From assembly GCA_015680685.1 (NCBI GenBank), contig MNCI01005578.1:105783-167782 (forward strand): a DNA stretch of 62,000 nt. Reading direction: 5' to 3'. Every line of letters starts with the position of its first letter. Positions within the stretch are counted from its first letter, which is position 1. A program made the position numbers and the translations under genes. The notes under the pieces were generated by a model, which was given only the letters and a program-made list of their open reading frames with translations, made no database searches and had not been told where the DNA came from. The DNA is from Gnetum montanum. Lineage: Eukaryota; Streptophyta; Gnetopsida; Gnetales; Gnetaceae. Positions 1 to 10,984 of this stretch are shown piece by piece.

Positions 1-1150
1 AAATTCAATATCTACGAATTGTTCAAACTTCCAAGGCTCAAACAAGCAATATCTTCAAGACAATCCTATTATGCTACCAAAAATTGCTGCGTAAACTACC
101 ACGTACGAGACTCCATTTTGACTAGATAATAGATGCCAACGATTGCATTCAAACAGAACCTTTAAAAGACTTGACAATTTCTGATTGAAATACCACGGGA
201 ATTCACTTTAAAGATAAAAAAAAGATATTTTGGTCCCATCAAAATACCAAAGATTCTCTGAACCCTCTTGACTACTGAATTATTCAACGGCGTGACTACA
301 AACAGAGGCTCTCTTACAACAATCCCAATAGTAGTTCCCATACATTGCACAATAATGAAATTTACTACTAAAATGCTCTTAAGGCTTTTAAACACAAGCG
401 CTTCTATGGCAAAATTTTAATAGAAATTTCTATCAGGCAATAAGAACAAAAAGAGCAATCTAAAAATCCCAAAATTACTTGCCAAGGATGATACTATCTA
501 AACCACTAGCTAAACAATTAAAACAAAACAAGAAATGAAATGCATAACTCACAGAACCATGACAAAGAGGCTAAAATCTTTTCTTTAGCAAGCCATCTTA
601 CAAGCCATCTTCTTTACAGATCTTCCAAGTGTGATGTGTGAGACCCAATGTTATGATCCCATCCCTCCTTCCTCCTTGACCCCTGAAGCCTTTTTATAGG
701 GTTCCAAGGTAGGTAGGGAAGTTACATATTTAAAAATATCTCACCTAACTTCTCTCCCAAGTAACTTGGCCAACTAATGAGGAGACTACTTGCCCAACAA
801 ATTAGGTGGTTACTTGCCCAACAAGTTAGGAGAAGGTTATGTGGTTAGGGAGTTAGGAAGTTATGCATAAAATGAGGAGCACTTTATGCTAACTTTAATG
901 TAATGTGACATTGAATAGGATAACCAATATTGCAAATGTTTAATGGGCAGTAAATAATATATTTCATAACTTGGGGTAAATGATGGCAGGTCTCTAAGTC
1001 TTCAAACCAAACAAAATGAAAATATAGCCTATTCAATAGAGGTTTCTGAAACCGATTTGAATGTGGAGATCATCAAGGTAGAGAACGTTCCTATTACCGC
1101 GGAATTTGAAAAATTTATAATTCATATGGCCCTAATCTTGGTTTAAACCC
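1..1150. other. AT-rich flank, no supported gene
   Basis: No convincing coding region is seen. The only long ORF, at 162-395 minus, has no recognisable motif. On the minus strand a TATA-like TATAAAAA lies at 691-698. Upstream of it in that orientation (about 775-835) is a short direct repeat built on TTGGGCAAGTAACC-like text. A promoter or decayed LTR U3 reading leftward is possible, but no LTR partner, PBS or polypurine tract is visible. Confidence 0.3.
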
Positions 1151-1159
1151 CTAAAATCT

Positions 1160-1580
1160 CCAATGGCTGTTATTGTTGCTACTTCATGGTGTTCGGATCC
1201 TCCATCAATGTGGCTTATTCAAGGGCATCATTGCCGATGATGAGCCTGTCGGATATAATGACGTTCATGACATGGCTTGAAGGCGTTCTGTGTTGCTGCA
1301 GAGGCTCTCCTTACCACATTCACGTCTGCATTGGTGTTGTCGTCCTCCCTGCTGAATTCATGGACTATCCAAAATCTAAATGATGATGATCAATGATACT
1401 TGCAGAAGATGCAATAAGGCTGAGCTTGAATGCCGTGATGGCCGTGGTTGAAGGCGACTTGTTTGCGAACCAATCACCGCTGCGGTTCAATATTCTTTCC
1501 ACATTTACTGATGGACGTGTGTCTCTTAATTTTATTTTACTTTCTCCTATTTCTTCCCAGAACCTGTAAGAACCAACACA
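1160..1580 (+). pseudogene. Coding-like unrecognised stretch
   Basis: The stretch is more GC-rich than its surroundings, and a short reading frame from the ATG at 1400 runs 58 codons to a TAA near 1572. Another frame, 1186-1383, is open for 65 codons. The frames do not join without frameshifts. I do not recognise a family. It could be an old host-gene fragment or chance open frames in GC-richer DNA. Confidence 0.15.
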
Positions 1581-1772
1581 TGTTTGAAGCAAGATTCATA
1601 TGCAGCATCATCCGAAGCCACCGATTCAAATTACCTCCGCACAATAGGGCCCTGTAAAATCGTAACTGACGATCACCGCGGGGGAAGGCCCTGCAACTGC
1701 AATCTGACTCTGCCGAATCGTGCTGGAGAAGAAAAGATTTTTTTGAATAACAACGCGCCCAAACAGAGGGTT

Positions 1773-2120
1773 TCAATTCCTATTTTGCCCCCAAAACTGA
1801 CTTAGGATTTCCTGCGTTTTTCTGTTTGGCTTTCCTGCGTTTTTTCTGTTTGTTTGCCTATGCCCGCTGCTGACCTTTCTACGCCCACTGCTGCGCACGC
1901 CGCTGACCCTTCTACGTTGCCGTTGTTCATCCGTTCTCTGTCGAATCCACCTTGAGATCGCCTCCAAAATTTTGTTTTTGATTTTTTGAAAAAGGAAATC
2001 AGCAACGTCAACGGCTGCGGCGGTGCAGAGCGACGGCGGCGAAGACGTTTGATGGCTTGGCCGTGATTTTATGGTGGCCATGTATTTTCCAGTTACATCA
2101 CAGTCTTCTTTTCTCTCCAT
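1773..2120 (-). CDS. Hypothetical 115-residue basic protein
   Basis: An uninterrupted ATG-to-TGA frame of 115 codons lies in the GC-richest part of the left flank, unlike the stop-riddled frames elsewhere. The N-terminal third is Ser/Pro/Ala-rich, followed by a short possible helix (DVADFLFQKIKNKILEAI). The C-terminal half is very basic, with Arg/Lys/Gln runs and two near-repeats of a GR.KVSSG-like motif. No domain is recognised, and no signal peptide or membrane segment is evident. It may be the first exon of a host gene, a small protein, or a chance ORF. Confidence 0.25.
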   Translation of the reverse strand: MERKEDCDVTGKYMATIKSRPSHQTSSPPSLCTAAAVDVADFLFQKIKNKILEAISRWIRQRTDEQRQRRRVSGVRSSGRRKVSSGHRQTNRKNAGKPNRKTQEILSQFWGQNRN

Positions 2121-2166
2121 TGGTGCTGCATAATTTCCAAAACACTCGAGGCGTTGCTGATTTTTT

Positions 2167-2167
2167 N
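2167..2167. other. Single ambiguous base, likely contig join
   Basis: One N lies in a T-run. Base composition changes here from GC-richer DNA on the left to AT-rich DNA on the right, so contiguity across this point should not be assumed. Unlike the two other N positions, it has no flanking duplication. Confidence 0.6.
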
Positions 2168-2171
2168 CACT

Positions 2172-2559
2172 AGAAGAAGAATAGAGGGGTCATGAGGAGG
2201 AATTAGTAGTGGAAGGGAAAGATGATGACATCTCCCCAAAAGAGTTGAAAGCCTATGAAGAAGAATAAGAAGTTATCCTATCAAAGATTTCAAATTTATC
2301 CTATGACAAATTGGACATAGCTAATATAAACTTGGAGTAGGTAGAATAGTGAATTCGAGAAATTTATGAAAAAACCTAAGGTAAGTACTAAGACTTCCAA
2401 GCATTCATTTTATTTTATTCTATTTGAAGATAAGATAAAATAAAACTAATTCTTGTTGTCTTGTCTATTTATTTGCAAATCCTAGAGAGAGTAGCAAAAG
2501 ATTAATAATAGAAGAATCCATGTCAATGCAAATTAATGAGTAGGAAGAAGAAGAAACAG
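2172..2559 (+). pseudogene. Two acidic exon-like remnants with intron
   Basis: A Glu/Asp-rich frame runs up to 2380, with several in-frame TAG/TAA/TGA where Gln or Arg would fit. It ends at AAG followed by GTAAGT. A second frame, 2486-2559, is preceded by a pyrimidine-rich tract and CCTAG, and is followed by GTAAAG. The implied intron is 105 nt. The style (acidic exons, short introns, CAG-to-TAG type decay) resembles exon 5 of the antisense gene in element C, but I cannot show homology. It may be a remnant of a similar accessory gene. Confidence 0.3.
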
Positions 2560-2579
2560 GTAAAGATTAAGGCTATTGA

Positions 2580-4000
2580 GTTAAATTTTATAAAATACTT
2601 TGATTTATTTATTTTTGATTTCTTTGCATCATTTATTCTGACATAGAAATTTTAAAATATAAGGTTAAAATAGCACTTTTGATATATGAATGGAAAGAAG
2701 TCATAAAAAGGATCTTCGATATAAGCTCTATGCTATGATGCATATCCAATGAAAATTGGAGCTATTTTTCTTGGTCTAAAATCTAGCTTAACAAATAGTT
2801 TATTAAAAAATAAACTTAAATTTAACTAAGACCCTTGTTCATGAATCTTTGCTAAGCTATGTTGTAATATATCATTCATATATTATATAGGGAATTTTTT
2901 TTTATTTTGTTAATCTATGCAAATCTAAACATGATAATCATCAACAATATTTATTTCACATATTAAACAAAAATTTAAATTTGAAATAAAGTCTCTGTGA
3001 GGGAACCTAAGCTCTATAGCTTTTGGAATGGTGTTTTGATATCCTCAAGCTTTAGCAAGCTATTTTGGAAAGGGTTTGGAGACCTTTTCTATCTCTTGGT
3101 GTGCTCAAAACCTATCACTAAGCACTTCTTCATTATACTGTCAAGGTTCTACTTTGATTATGTTAAATTCAATAAGGTTTTAAAGCTCATAAGCTTTTCT
3201 TATGAAGCACAATGTGTTTCCTTTAAAGTGAAGCTTATTTTTCATCAATTATTTTAGCTATTAGATAATTCATAACATTCCTTATAATATTTTTCCTAGA
3301 CTTGAAACCAAGCTTGTGGAGGCCTATATTCTCATAGACTTCTTGCCAATCCTCCATTAAATCTAAATTTTTGAGCTCTATTTTGTCAAGCAAGTCATGG
3401 TATTCATCAAAGATAAATAATTCTTTCTCTTCCATCTCCAAATCTAAGCACCTAACATCAGTCCATTATCATAGTTGGTATATATTGAGCTTGAAATTGA
3501 AGATTATTTGAGAAGTTGAAAGTGTTCATATGTTGAAATTTTTTTGGTGCTTCTTCTTTTTTCTTATGAGACATCTTGAGCCAAAATTCAAAGAAGTTGG
3601 AAAAATATTTTCTTTGCACTTGTAGTGCTACTCTTGCTTTGCTTCAATGTTCAGCTCTATTTGCTACTAGCTCTATGATTTAAAATTTGGCATGGCCTTG
3701 TTGATTAATACCTAAATATTTGTTTTTAATTCACTTACTTAGGGATAGGTTGTTTAAATCATCTTTTGGCATATGTCATAAGTCTTGATATTATTTAGCT
3801 ACTCTATTAATGCTATTAAATAACCAGAGGCTTAGTACAAATATTTTTATCTTAGTCATTGACTCACATTTTGTTAATATAGCTCTTAGTTTTTTCTGAA
3901 AATGGTTAAGAGTGATTAAGCTAATGTGGCATATAAGTAGAATCATTTTGGAGAGCCACTTTTTGGCTATATTTACTTTAATACAATAGGCTTCATTAAT
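2580..4000. other. AT-rich spacer, no gene seen
   Basis: The stretch is strongly AT-rich with short runs of A and T. ORFs at 2997-3257 (+) and 3235-3441 (-) overlap on opposite strands and show no motif. No LTR ends, PBS, tract or tandem repeat could be fixed here. Confidence 0.4.
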
Positions 4001-4009
4001 ACTTGTATA

Positions 4010-4770
4010 ATTCATGAGTACTTTGTAGAACCAAGATTTCTACTTATGTGACTCTTGATTAATATTAAATATCTCTTGATTCTCTCTTTGTTGATTTATG
4101 ACTTATTGAACTAAATTATGATTGAGCACAAGCATAAATTCTATTCATTACTTCGTATTAGGTCTTATGTTTGAATTCCTGGATTAGAGATCCATTGCAT
4201 CTTAATATAGTTTGTAGAACTACTTCATAGAACTATTTTTTGGTTTTACAAACTTCTTTTTTTATCATAAGATAACGTGGTAGAATGGATTTGGAGCTAG
4301 TTCATAGAACCACTTACTAGTTTTTCAATATGTAGAATCAATCTATTAGTTATGCTTCTTTTCATTCTTCTATTTTCTTCAGAGAACCATTTAAGGATCT
4401 CTTGTAGAATTAAATTTTAGTACTACAAATCTATGCTATTCAAAAGCTAATGTGATTCATAGATTCAATTTGGATCTTTCTCATAGAAGCAAATTTTAGT
4501 TCTACAAGTTCATTCATTCTTCTAACACTGATGTGATAGAGTTGAAAATGAACATATTTTATATCTTTTAAGAGCTCTAATGTGACTTGTAGAATCAATT
4601 TAGTAGAACTAAATTTTGGTTCTATGAATCTATCTTAGACCAAAAGCTAATGTGTCTTATAAAACCATTTAAAAGCTCATTCTTAGAATCAAATTTTATT
4701 TCTATAAAAATTTTCTTTTTGAATCTTACAAAAGCTTCTTTGAATCAATTTTGTAACCTCTTAAGACACT
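4010..4770. repeat. Array of TAGAACCAAA / TTTGGTTCTA motifs
   Basis: About a dozen degenerate copies of TAGAACCAA-type text and of its reverse complement TTTGGTTCTA alternate at irregular spacing of roughly 30-70 bp. Linking phrases such as AAAGCTAATGTG and AATTTTAGTTCTAC recur. The layout, with inverted copies of one short word, matches the arrays in the U3 of the other retroelements here, so this may be the LTR of an otherwise unrecognised element. Confidence 0.5.
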
Positions 4771-4974
4771 AGGTCTTTCAAATCAAGCTTCCTTTCCTAA
4801 CCCATGTGGCACATAGGATTTACTTGTAGAGTTAAGTAAATATTAAAATAATATGAAGTGACTCTTTCACCTCCAACAATTTAACATGGTAGAATCAGTC
4901 TAGAAGAGTTTGGAAAAGAAAGTTTGGAAGCAAAAAGAGAAGAAATTTAAACAAAACTTGATGGCTCTCTCTCT

Positions 4975-5532
4975 ACTGTGAAAACAAGATCATGGTATAT
5001 TGATAGTGGCTATTCAAGACATATGACAAGAAATAAGTCTAAATTCATACACTATTCAGAATAAAATTATTGAACCATCACATTTGGAGTTGACATGGAA
5101 GCTCCTATAATAGGTATTGGTACTATAGGAGGAAAAGGTAAGGGTCAACCTATAGTAAATAATGTTTTCTTTGTTAAAGGGCTAAAGCATAATCTTCTCA
5201 GTGTTAGTCAACTTTTTTATTCAAATTTTGATGTTACTTTTTCAAGAGAAAATTGTAAAATAAAAGATTTAACCTATAGAAACATTGTTCTAGAAGGAAC
5301 TAGAAAGGAAAATGTTTACATCACTATATTTGGAGGTAATCCTAACCTTGAATCCAAGTGCTTGATTAGTAGTGCAGATGATGCTTGTATGTGGCATAGA
5401 AAATTTAGCCACATAAACAAAGAAATTCTTCAAACCATGGTGACAAAGGAAATAGTTTGTGAATTGCCTAAAATCAAAGATTTTAATTTGAACACTATGA
5501 AGAATGCCAAAAAGAAAAGTAAACAAGGGTAA
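4975..5532 (+). pseudogene. Copia protease end and pre-integrase domain
   Basis: The aspartic-protease signature WYIDSGYSRHM is read at about 4992-5024, followed by a stop. The frame at 5095-5532 then covers the flap region and the GAG-pre-integrase zinc motif (MWHRKFSHIN). The family role is to cleave the polyprotein and bind nucleic acid ahead of integrase. The segment is decayed: an upstream stop separates the active site from the rest, and the frame ends early after KKSKQG. Confidence 0.75.
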
Positions 5533-5539
5533 GATTTTG

Positions 5540-6200
5540 TAAGAAAACTTGCATCTCTACCTCTTATCCCTTAGACTTACTTCACATAAACATGGTTGGT
5601 CCTTCTCAAATGCTTAGTTTGGAAAAGAAAAGGTATTTTCTAACCATTTTTGATAACTACTCTCGTTTTACTTAGGTTATTTTTTTATATCATAAGGATG
5701 AAGTATTCAATCATTTCTTAAGAATGTGTAAGCAGATATAGAAAGAAAAAGGCTATGGTATCAAAGTCATCAGGAGTAACAATGGAGGTGGATTTAAATA
5801 ATATTGTCAAATGAATGGCATTCTTCATCAGTTCTCTATTGCAAGGACTCTTTAACAAAATGGTGTAGAGAAAAAGAAGAATAGGATCTTGAATGAAATG
5901 GGGAGAACTATATTGAATGACAAAAATGATCCTTATAATTTTTGAGTTGAAGTGATTAATACTACATGCTATATCTTCAATAGAGTACTGGTAAGAAGAT
6001 TCATCACTAAAACTCCCTATGAATTATGGATTGGTAGAAAACCTTCAGTTGGTTAGTTTTATGTTTTTGGTTCTAAATGTTATATTCTTAATGATAAAGA
6101 TGCCTTAAGAAAATTTGATCCTAAAATTAATAAAGTCATTTTCTTAGGATACTATTCCATTAGTAGGACATATATAGTCTTTAACAAAAGAACTAATGTT
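5540..6200 (+). pseudogene. Copia integrase core remnant
   Basis: Conceptual translation shows the core DDE-type integrase landmarks of copia: a degraded LHINMVGPSQ motif, FLTIFDNYSRFTW-like text, then RSNNGGGF (usually RSDNGGEF) and the GVEKKKNRILNEMGRT segment that normally carries the catalytic Glu. The C-terminal GKKP-type motif follows (YELWIGRKPSVG, GYYSISRTYIVFN). Several in-frame stops and the Asp-to-Asn change in the second motif make it inactive. It continues into the linker at 6201. Confidence 0.75.
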
Positions 6201-7560
6201 GTGGAAGAAACTATAAATGTTAAAATTGATGATAGTCACATTACTTCTTCACAACCTAATGATGGAGACATTATTTCTTCACAACCTAATGATGGAGTAG
6301 TTCTTGTTCAAATATTATCTAGTATCTCCCAAGTTCAAATTGATAAAAATTCAAAAGTAGATAGTGAACATGAGGGAGAGCATGAGGATGAATGTGAGCA
6401 GATATCTTTAATTCTACCTAAAATGCCTAGGCTTAGTAGATCACACTCTCTTAATGATGTCATTGGACAAGTACAAGATGGGATTCATACTAGGAGCCAA
6501 ACTAAGGAAATATGTGCCTATGCTACATATCTTTCACAACTAGAACCCAAAAATTTAGAGAAAATGAAGGAGAAGGAGGGTGGATTTCTACTATGCAAGA
6601 TAAAATAAATCAATTCAAACCTAAACCAAACCATAAATTGATTATTGGTACTAAATGGATTTTTAGGAACAAAATAAATGAAAATGACAATATCATTAAA
6701 AACAAAGCTAGACTAGTAACAAAAGGATATAATCAACAAGAAGGACTAATTTTGATGAGACTTTTGCTCTCGTTGCAAGACTTGAATCTATTGGACTTCT
6801 TTTGACATATGTAAGCATTAAGAACATCAAGCTATATCANATTTTGACATATGTAAGCATTAAGAACATCAAGCTATATCAAATGGATGTGAAAAATGCC
6901 TTTCTAAATGGGAACATTCAAGAAGAGATATATGTTGAACAACCTAAAGAATTTATAGATCCCATTAATCCTGATCATGTTTTAGGCTCAAGAAGGCTTT
7001 CTATGAGCTTAAACAAGCCCTTAGAGCCTGGTATGAAATACTTTCACGAAACCTTACATCTAATGGCTTTGAAAGAGGTAGGGTAGGTGTCACTTTATTT
7101 CTCAAGTGTGAAGGTAATGATTTACTTATTGTTCAAATTTATGTTGATAATATTATTTTTGATGCTACTAATGACATTCTATGTAAGAAGTTTTCAAATC
7201 TTATGTAATCAAAATTCGAAATGAGCATGATGGGAGAGCTACTTAGATTTCAAAGTAATTAGACAAAAGATGGCACCTTTATTTTTCAAACTAAGTATAT
7301 CAAAGATCTACTACTCAAATTCAACTTGGCAAAAGTAAAGGTAAAAAAATACTCCTATGGCAGCAAACTTCAAGCTCACCAAATATGATCAAGAAAAATG
7401 TATTGATATCAAGCTTTATAGAGGCATGATAAGCAACGTACTTTATTTAACTACTAGTAGGACAGATATAACATTAAGTGTAGGAATTTGTGCAAGATAT
7501 CAGGCAAATCCAAAAGAATCTCATATAAAGACTATTAAAGTATTTTTCATTGTCTAAAAT
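6201..7560 (+). pseudogene. Copia reverse transcriptase remnant
   Basis: 6201-6608 encodes the acidic, repeat-containing integrase-RT linker, with two copies of SQPNDG(D/V). The RT follows with KWIFRNKINENDNIIKNKARLVTKGYNQ, then QMDVKNAFLNGNIQEEIYVEQP, where the first catalytic Asp is kept. The YVDD box is replaced by YVDNI (about 7141), removing a catalytic Asp. Frames shift at several places. A contig-join duplication lies inside it at 6800-6881. Confidence 0.8.
6800..6881. other. Assembly-join duplication around N
   Basis: An exact 40-bp copy (6800-6839) lies directly before the N at 6840, and a second exact copy (6842-6881) directly after it. Surrounding sequence is heavily diverged, so a perfect 40-bp repeat flanking one N is best read as two overlapping contig ends that were not merged. 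The duplicated peptide interrupts the RT frame artificially. Confidence 0.85.
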
Positions 7561-8062
7561 GTACTACTAATTGGGGAATTTTGTATCCATAGGGTTCCCC
7601 AATTGATCGTGTTAGTTATTATGATGCAGATTTGGTAGGCTGTTTAGATGATCATTGAAGAACTAGTGGAAATTGCTTTTTCCTAGGAAGAATTCTCATC
7701 TCTTGGGCAACCAAAAAGTAAACATCCATAACACTCTCTTTAGTTGAAGCCAAGTACATTTCAACTAGAAGTTATTGTGCACAAATGTTTTGGATGAAAA
7801 AAATGCTTAAAGATTTAGGGATCAAACCCTAATATACACCAATCTATCGTGACAATAGAAGCATCATCAACATGACAAAGAATCCTATCCAATATTCTTG
7901 TACTAAACACATTGAAATTTGTTACCATTTTATACAAGAACACACTCAACTTGGACATGTAAAGCTAGACTTCATTGAAACAAAAAATCAATTTGCAGAT
8001 GCTTTCACCAAGCCTCTTGATGAATGGTGACTCATTGCTCTCTATAAAGACATAGGGGTATG
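7561..8062 (+). pseudogene. Copia RNase H remnant
   Basis: Readable pieces include SYYDADLVG (normally YSDADWAG), SWATKK, LVEAKYIS, FWMKKMLKDLGI, YRDNRSIINMTKNP, CTKHIEI and the terminal ADAFTKPLDEW. These are the usual copia RNase H landmarks in order. In-frame stops occur at several Gln or Trp codons. Pol ends close to 8062, followed by a 3' UTR with a purine tract immediately before the LTR. Confidence 0.8.
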
Positions 8063-8284
8063 ACCTTGTCTTATCAAGTAAGTTTTTACCTTAATTTTTA
8101 ATAAAACATAGCTACTCTTAAATCTAAAAACACAAATTTTTTTTTGCATATATTTAGGAAAATTTTTCTAGTCTTTTTTTCTTATGTCCAAAAATGGGGA
8201 GAGATTAACTATTATTTTTTTAGTTTTTATGAATCACACTAATCCATTTTCTTAAGTTTTGGACATCACCAAAAAAGGGAAGAT

Positions 8285-9342
8285 TGTTGATCTTTTGGTA
8301 AGGAAATGAAGAATATAGAATGTTTGTGTGTCATGAAATGTGTAGGGTCATAAATAGAAACTTCACAAAAGAGATATAAGAATTTAAGGAAATGAGATCT
8401 ATGTCAAGATGTCAAAATGAATACTACATGGGCAAGATGAGAACATGGATGAAAATGAAGCCTACAAACCAAACTAAGGGATTTCAAGGACTACCAAGAA
8501 GTTAAATTGACAAGAGAATGCCTTAGACTTCAAAGTACAAAAGTGGAGTAGACATCTTTAAAAAATAACAAAATTCTATCCTTCACAGTAGGCATCTATG
8601 AAAAGATGTCTCATAGTAGACATCTCACTTTCTAGGTAGATGTCTCTCCTACATTGAAGGCTATCTCAACTAGATGTCTAAACTAGCCATTTGGTAGTTG
8701 TTGCATGAATTTTGAGGAGTTTTCAGAAACTCCAAAGCTATAAGAAAATGTCAAAATCTTGTGAACTATGCAAGAATTATTCACATAAAATCCTATCTTT
8801 GGCTATAGTAAGCAATTTTGTTCTTACACTTCATTATAACATCATTTGCTTGATTGTGACTGTATTGAGCTTCAAGTACAAGGATTTATAAATTTGGTTA
8901 CACTCTTTCCTTCTTATTTTCTTTTATTATTGTAGCCCTATGGGATTGATTAGATTCTTGTTGGAAAAAAATCCTTGTTTAGCTTGTTAGGATCATGTGG
9001 GATTGAGTAGTTTTGTGGTGTCAAAACACTTCAGTGTAGAGCTCAATTTTGCAAAGGTTGTTGGATCCTCTAAACCACATTTTGAGCTTATTAGGACCTT
9101 GTTGGGTTGAGTGGTTAAGTAGTGATGAAATACTCTAAAGTGGAGCTCAAAGCTTGAATAGGGTGTGATGTCCTTCAAACCACATTTTGAAGAAACACAG
9201 TCCCAAGGTGTGCACAGATTCTACCCTCCGAGTGTGGATGTACCCAAGTTGAGAAACCATGTAAAATTGATGTATTTTTGTGGCTGGTGCTTTTTTTAAA
9301 TTAGTCACTTATTCAACCCTCCTTCTAAGTTCTTGATCCACA
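8285..9342 (+). repeat. Copia element 1 3' LTR
   Basis: It starts TGTTGATC after the purine tract and ends near GATCCACA. It aligns over most of its length with 11570-12443. U3 holds an array of AGATGTCT / AGACATCT inverted words (8560-8690), with a TATAAATT at about 8886 downstream of it. The length is about 1,058 bp. Confidence 0.75.
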
Positions 9343-9467
9343 TCTTGGATGTGCTTAAAGTTAAGGCTACTACTACAAGGTCATCAACTACTTGATCTTC
9401 TTCTTTATGAATATTTCTGATCTTGTATTTACGGAAATGTGTAAGAATTTTTAATACTAGTACGATC

Positions 9468-9722
9468 TCAAGAGTGAACTCTTAACAATACATATTTCTT
9501 GAATCTAATTATAAATGAGCTTTGAATCACCCTTAATTTGTAATTTTTAACTCCTTTATTAATAGTGATTATAACACCCCTACACATAATCTTGTACTTA
9601 ATCCTATTGATAGTATAATAAAATTGTAGTTGAGTAGCCTCAAATTCCTTATGATCTTTTGGATTAATTAGAACAATGCATATTCCTAATCCTTTGGAGT
9701 TATAGGCTTCATAGAAATGCAT
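9468..9722 (-). pseudogene. Gypsy RNase H fragment
   Basis: An open 84-codon frame reads like the RNase H of plant Ty3/gypsy elements: FYEAYNSKGLGICIVLINP corresponds to the usual FDGAYSSKGSGAGVVL text, followed by EATQLQFYYTINRIKYK (normally ATNNIAEYE) and KVKNYKLRV-like DSQL region. The catalytic Asp at the start is changed to Glu or lost. It is a fragment without visible neighbours from the same element, in opposite orientation to copia 1. Confidence 0.45.
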
Positions 9723-9825
9723 AACATGTATTTTATGTATAGAGCAAACTTCTACGTTAACTTATTTTAATTCAATGATTTTATTCTTATCATCAAATAT
9801 TACATTTTTAACATTAATGGCTCAT

Positions 9826-9849
9826 TGTGTGTGTGTGTGTGTGTGTGTA
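9826..9849. repeat. (TG)12 microsatellite
   Basis: An uninterrupted dinucleotide run of about 24 bp in otherwise non-repetitive AT-rich DNA. Confidence 0.95.
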
Positions 9850-10970
9850 TTTTATTTAGCTCTCCTATCCATGGTAATCACAGATGATGAGCATCAAGTA
9901 GTCCCTCTACCCAACCATATGAATCACAAGCGTTCACTAATGATCTAGTCAAATTCTGTGGACTTATCTCATAAGCACACCAATAGACAAAGATAGTGAT
10001 TTGAAAAATTATGATTTTTGTCTTATTCACTCTCACTTGTGTAAGCTCATTTATATGATTAAGTGTAAGCCAAGGCATATGATATTTATTTATATTTTAT
10101 ATTTTTATTTACTTAATTCTAAGTGTTGAAGTAAAGATAATTAATTGAAAAATTAAACACTTAACTATTTAATGATTCTTAAGCTAACTAGCCTAACACA
10201 AAAATTTAGGATCACTTTCTGTATACATGTTAAACTTGTCTTAACACTATTGGGTTATTAAGTTTTTATCACTAGGTGTACCAAATAGCCACTACTAGGA
10301 TTACCAAGTGTTAAATGGTATGTTCAAAGTGGTTGTACTTATGTGTTTTTTATTAAGTGCATTAATTAAATAAGGATAAGAATGGAAATTTCATAAAAAT
10401 AAACATTAATTTATTCTAAGTGCTACAAGGATTATCAAGAATCTCATCTTTATTGTCATCACATCAATGTGTCTAGGTACAATGATGCTTGAATAAGGAT
10501 TTGTACAATTCCTTGAAGTCCTACTATGAGTACTTAGAAAATATTGTAACTCTAGCAAAAGAAAAGTACAAGAACTTGGCTACTCTAATGACATAATACA
10601 CCATCAATGTGGTAGGTATGAAAATTTATATAGGCATGACATTACATTGAATTGAGACATATGCATTTGGTGCATCTTCTCATGCATAGATGGGGCTACA
10701 TTGATGAGGCTATGTCGATGCATGCCTATCAACATAGCCAACCGATGACTCATCATATCCCCATGATTGAGTGAAAACTCATTCTCAAGTGAACAAAAGT
10801 AGGATCAAGCTTCTTACAAAATTGAAAGATATGAAATTATTAACTGACTAACTCTAATGGACTTTGAGTGTCAAATTGTATAGAATTATAAAGTTTACAA
10901 AATTGGATGTCCTTGACAAAAGAATTGGATACCTTTATTAAAATGGCAGTAGAAACCCTTTGATTATTAA
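9850..10970. other. AT-rich stretch, no supported gene
   Basis: I see no recognisable domain. The frame at 9878-10078 minus is short and without motifs. Small words such as CATTGATG/CATAGCC recur near 10680-10760, but not as a clear array. Confidence 0.4.
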
Positions 10971-10984
10971 AGATGAGGTGAAGA

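Larger units (their letters stand above)
4900..9342 (+). mobile_element. Ty1/copia element 1, 5'-truncated
   Basis: The order protease, pre-integrase, integrase, RT and RNase H, with integrase before RT, defines Ty1/copia. It ends with a purine tract (AAAAAAGGGAAGA) and an LTR from about 8285. Gag and the 5' LTR are missing. All domains carry multiple stops and small indels. The LTR is homologous to that of the second copia copy at 11570-12443, so both belong to one family. The RNase H end (HFIQEHTQLGHVKLDFI...) resembles SIRE/Maximus-type copia. Confidence 0.85.

Noticed and set aside
691-698. Minus-strand TATA as promoter of a gene at the left edge
   Set aside because: No coding sequence follows it that I can support; it is kept only as a note in the flank entry.
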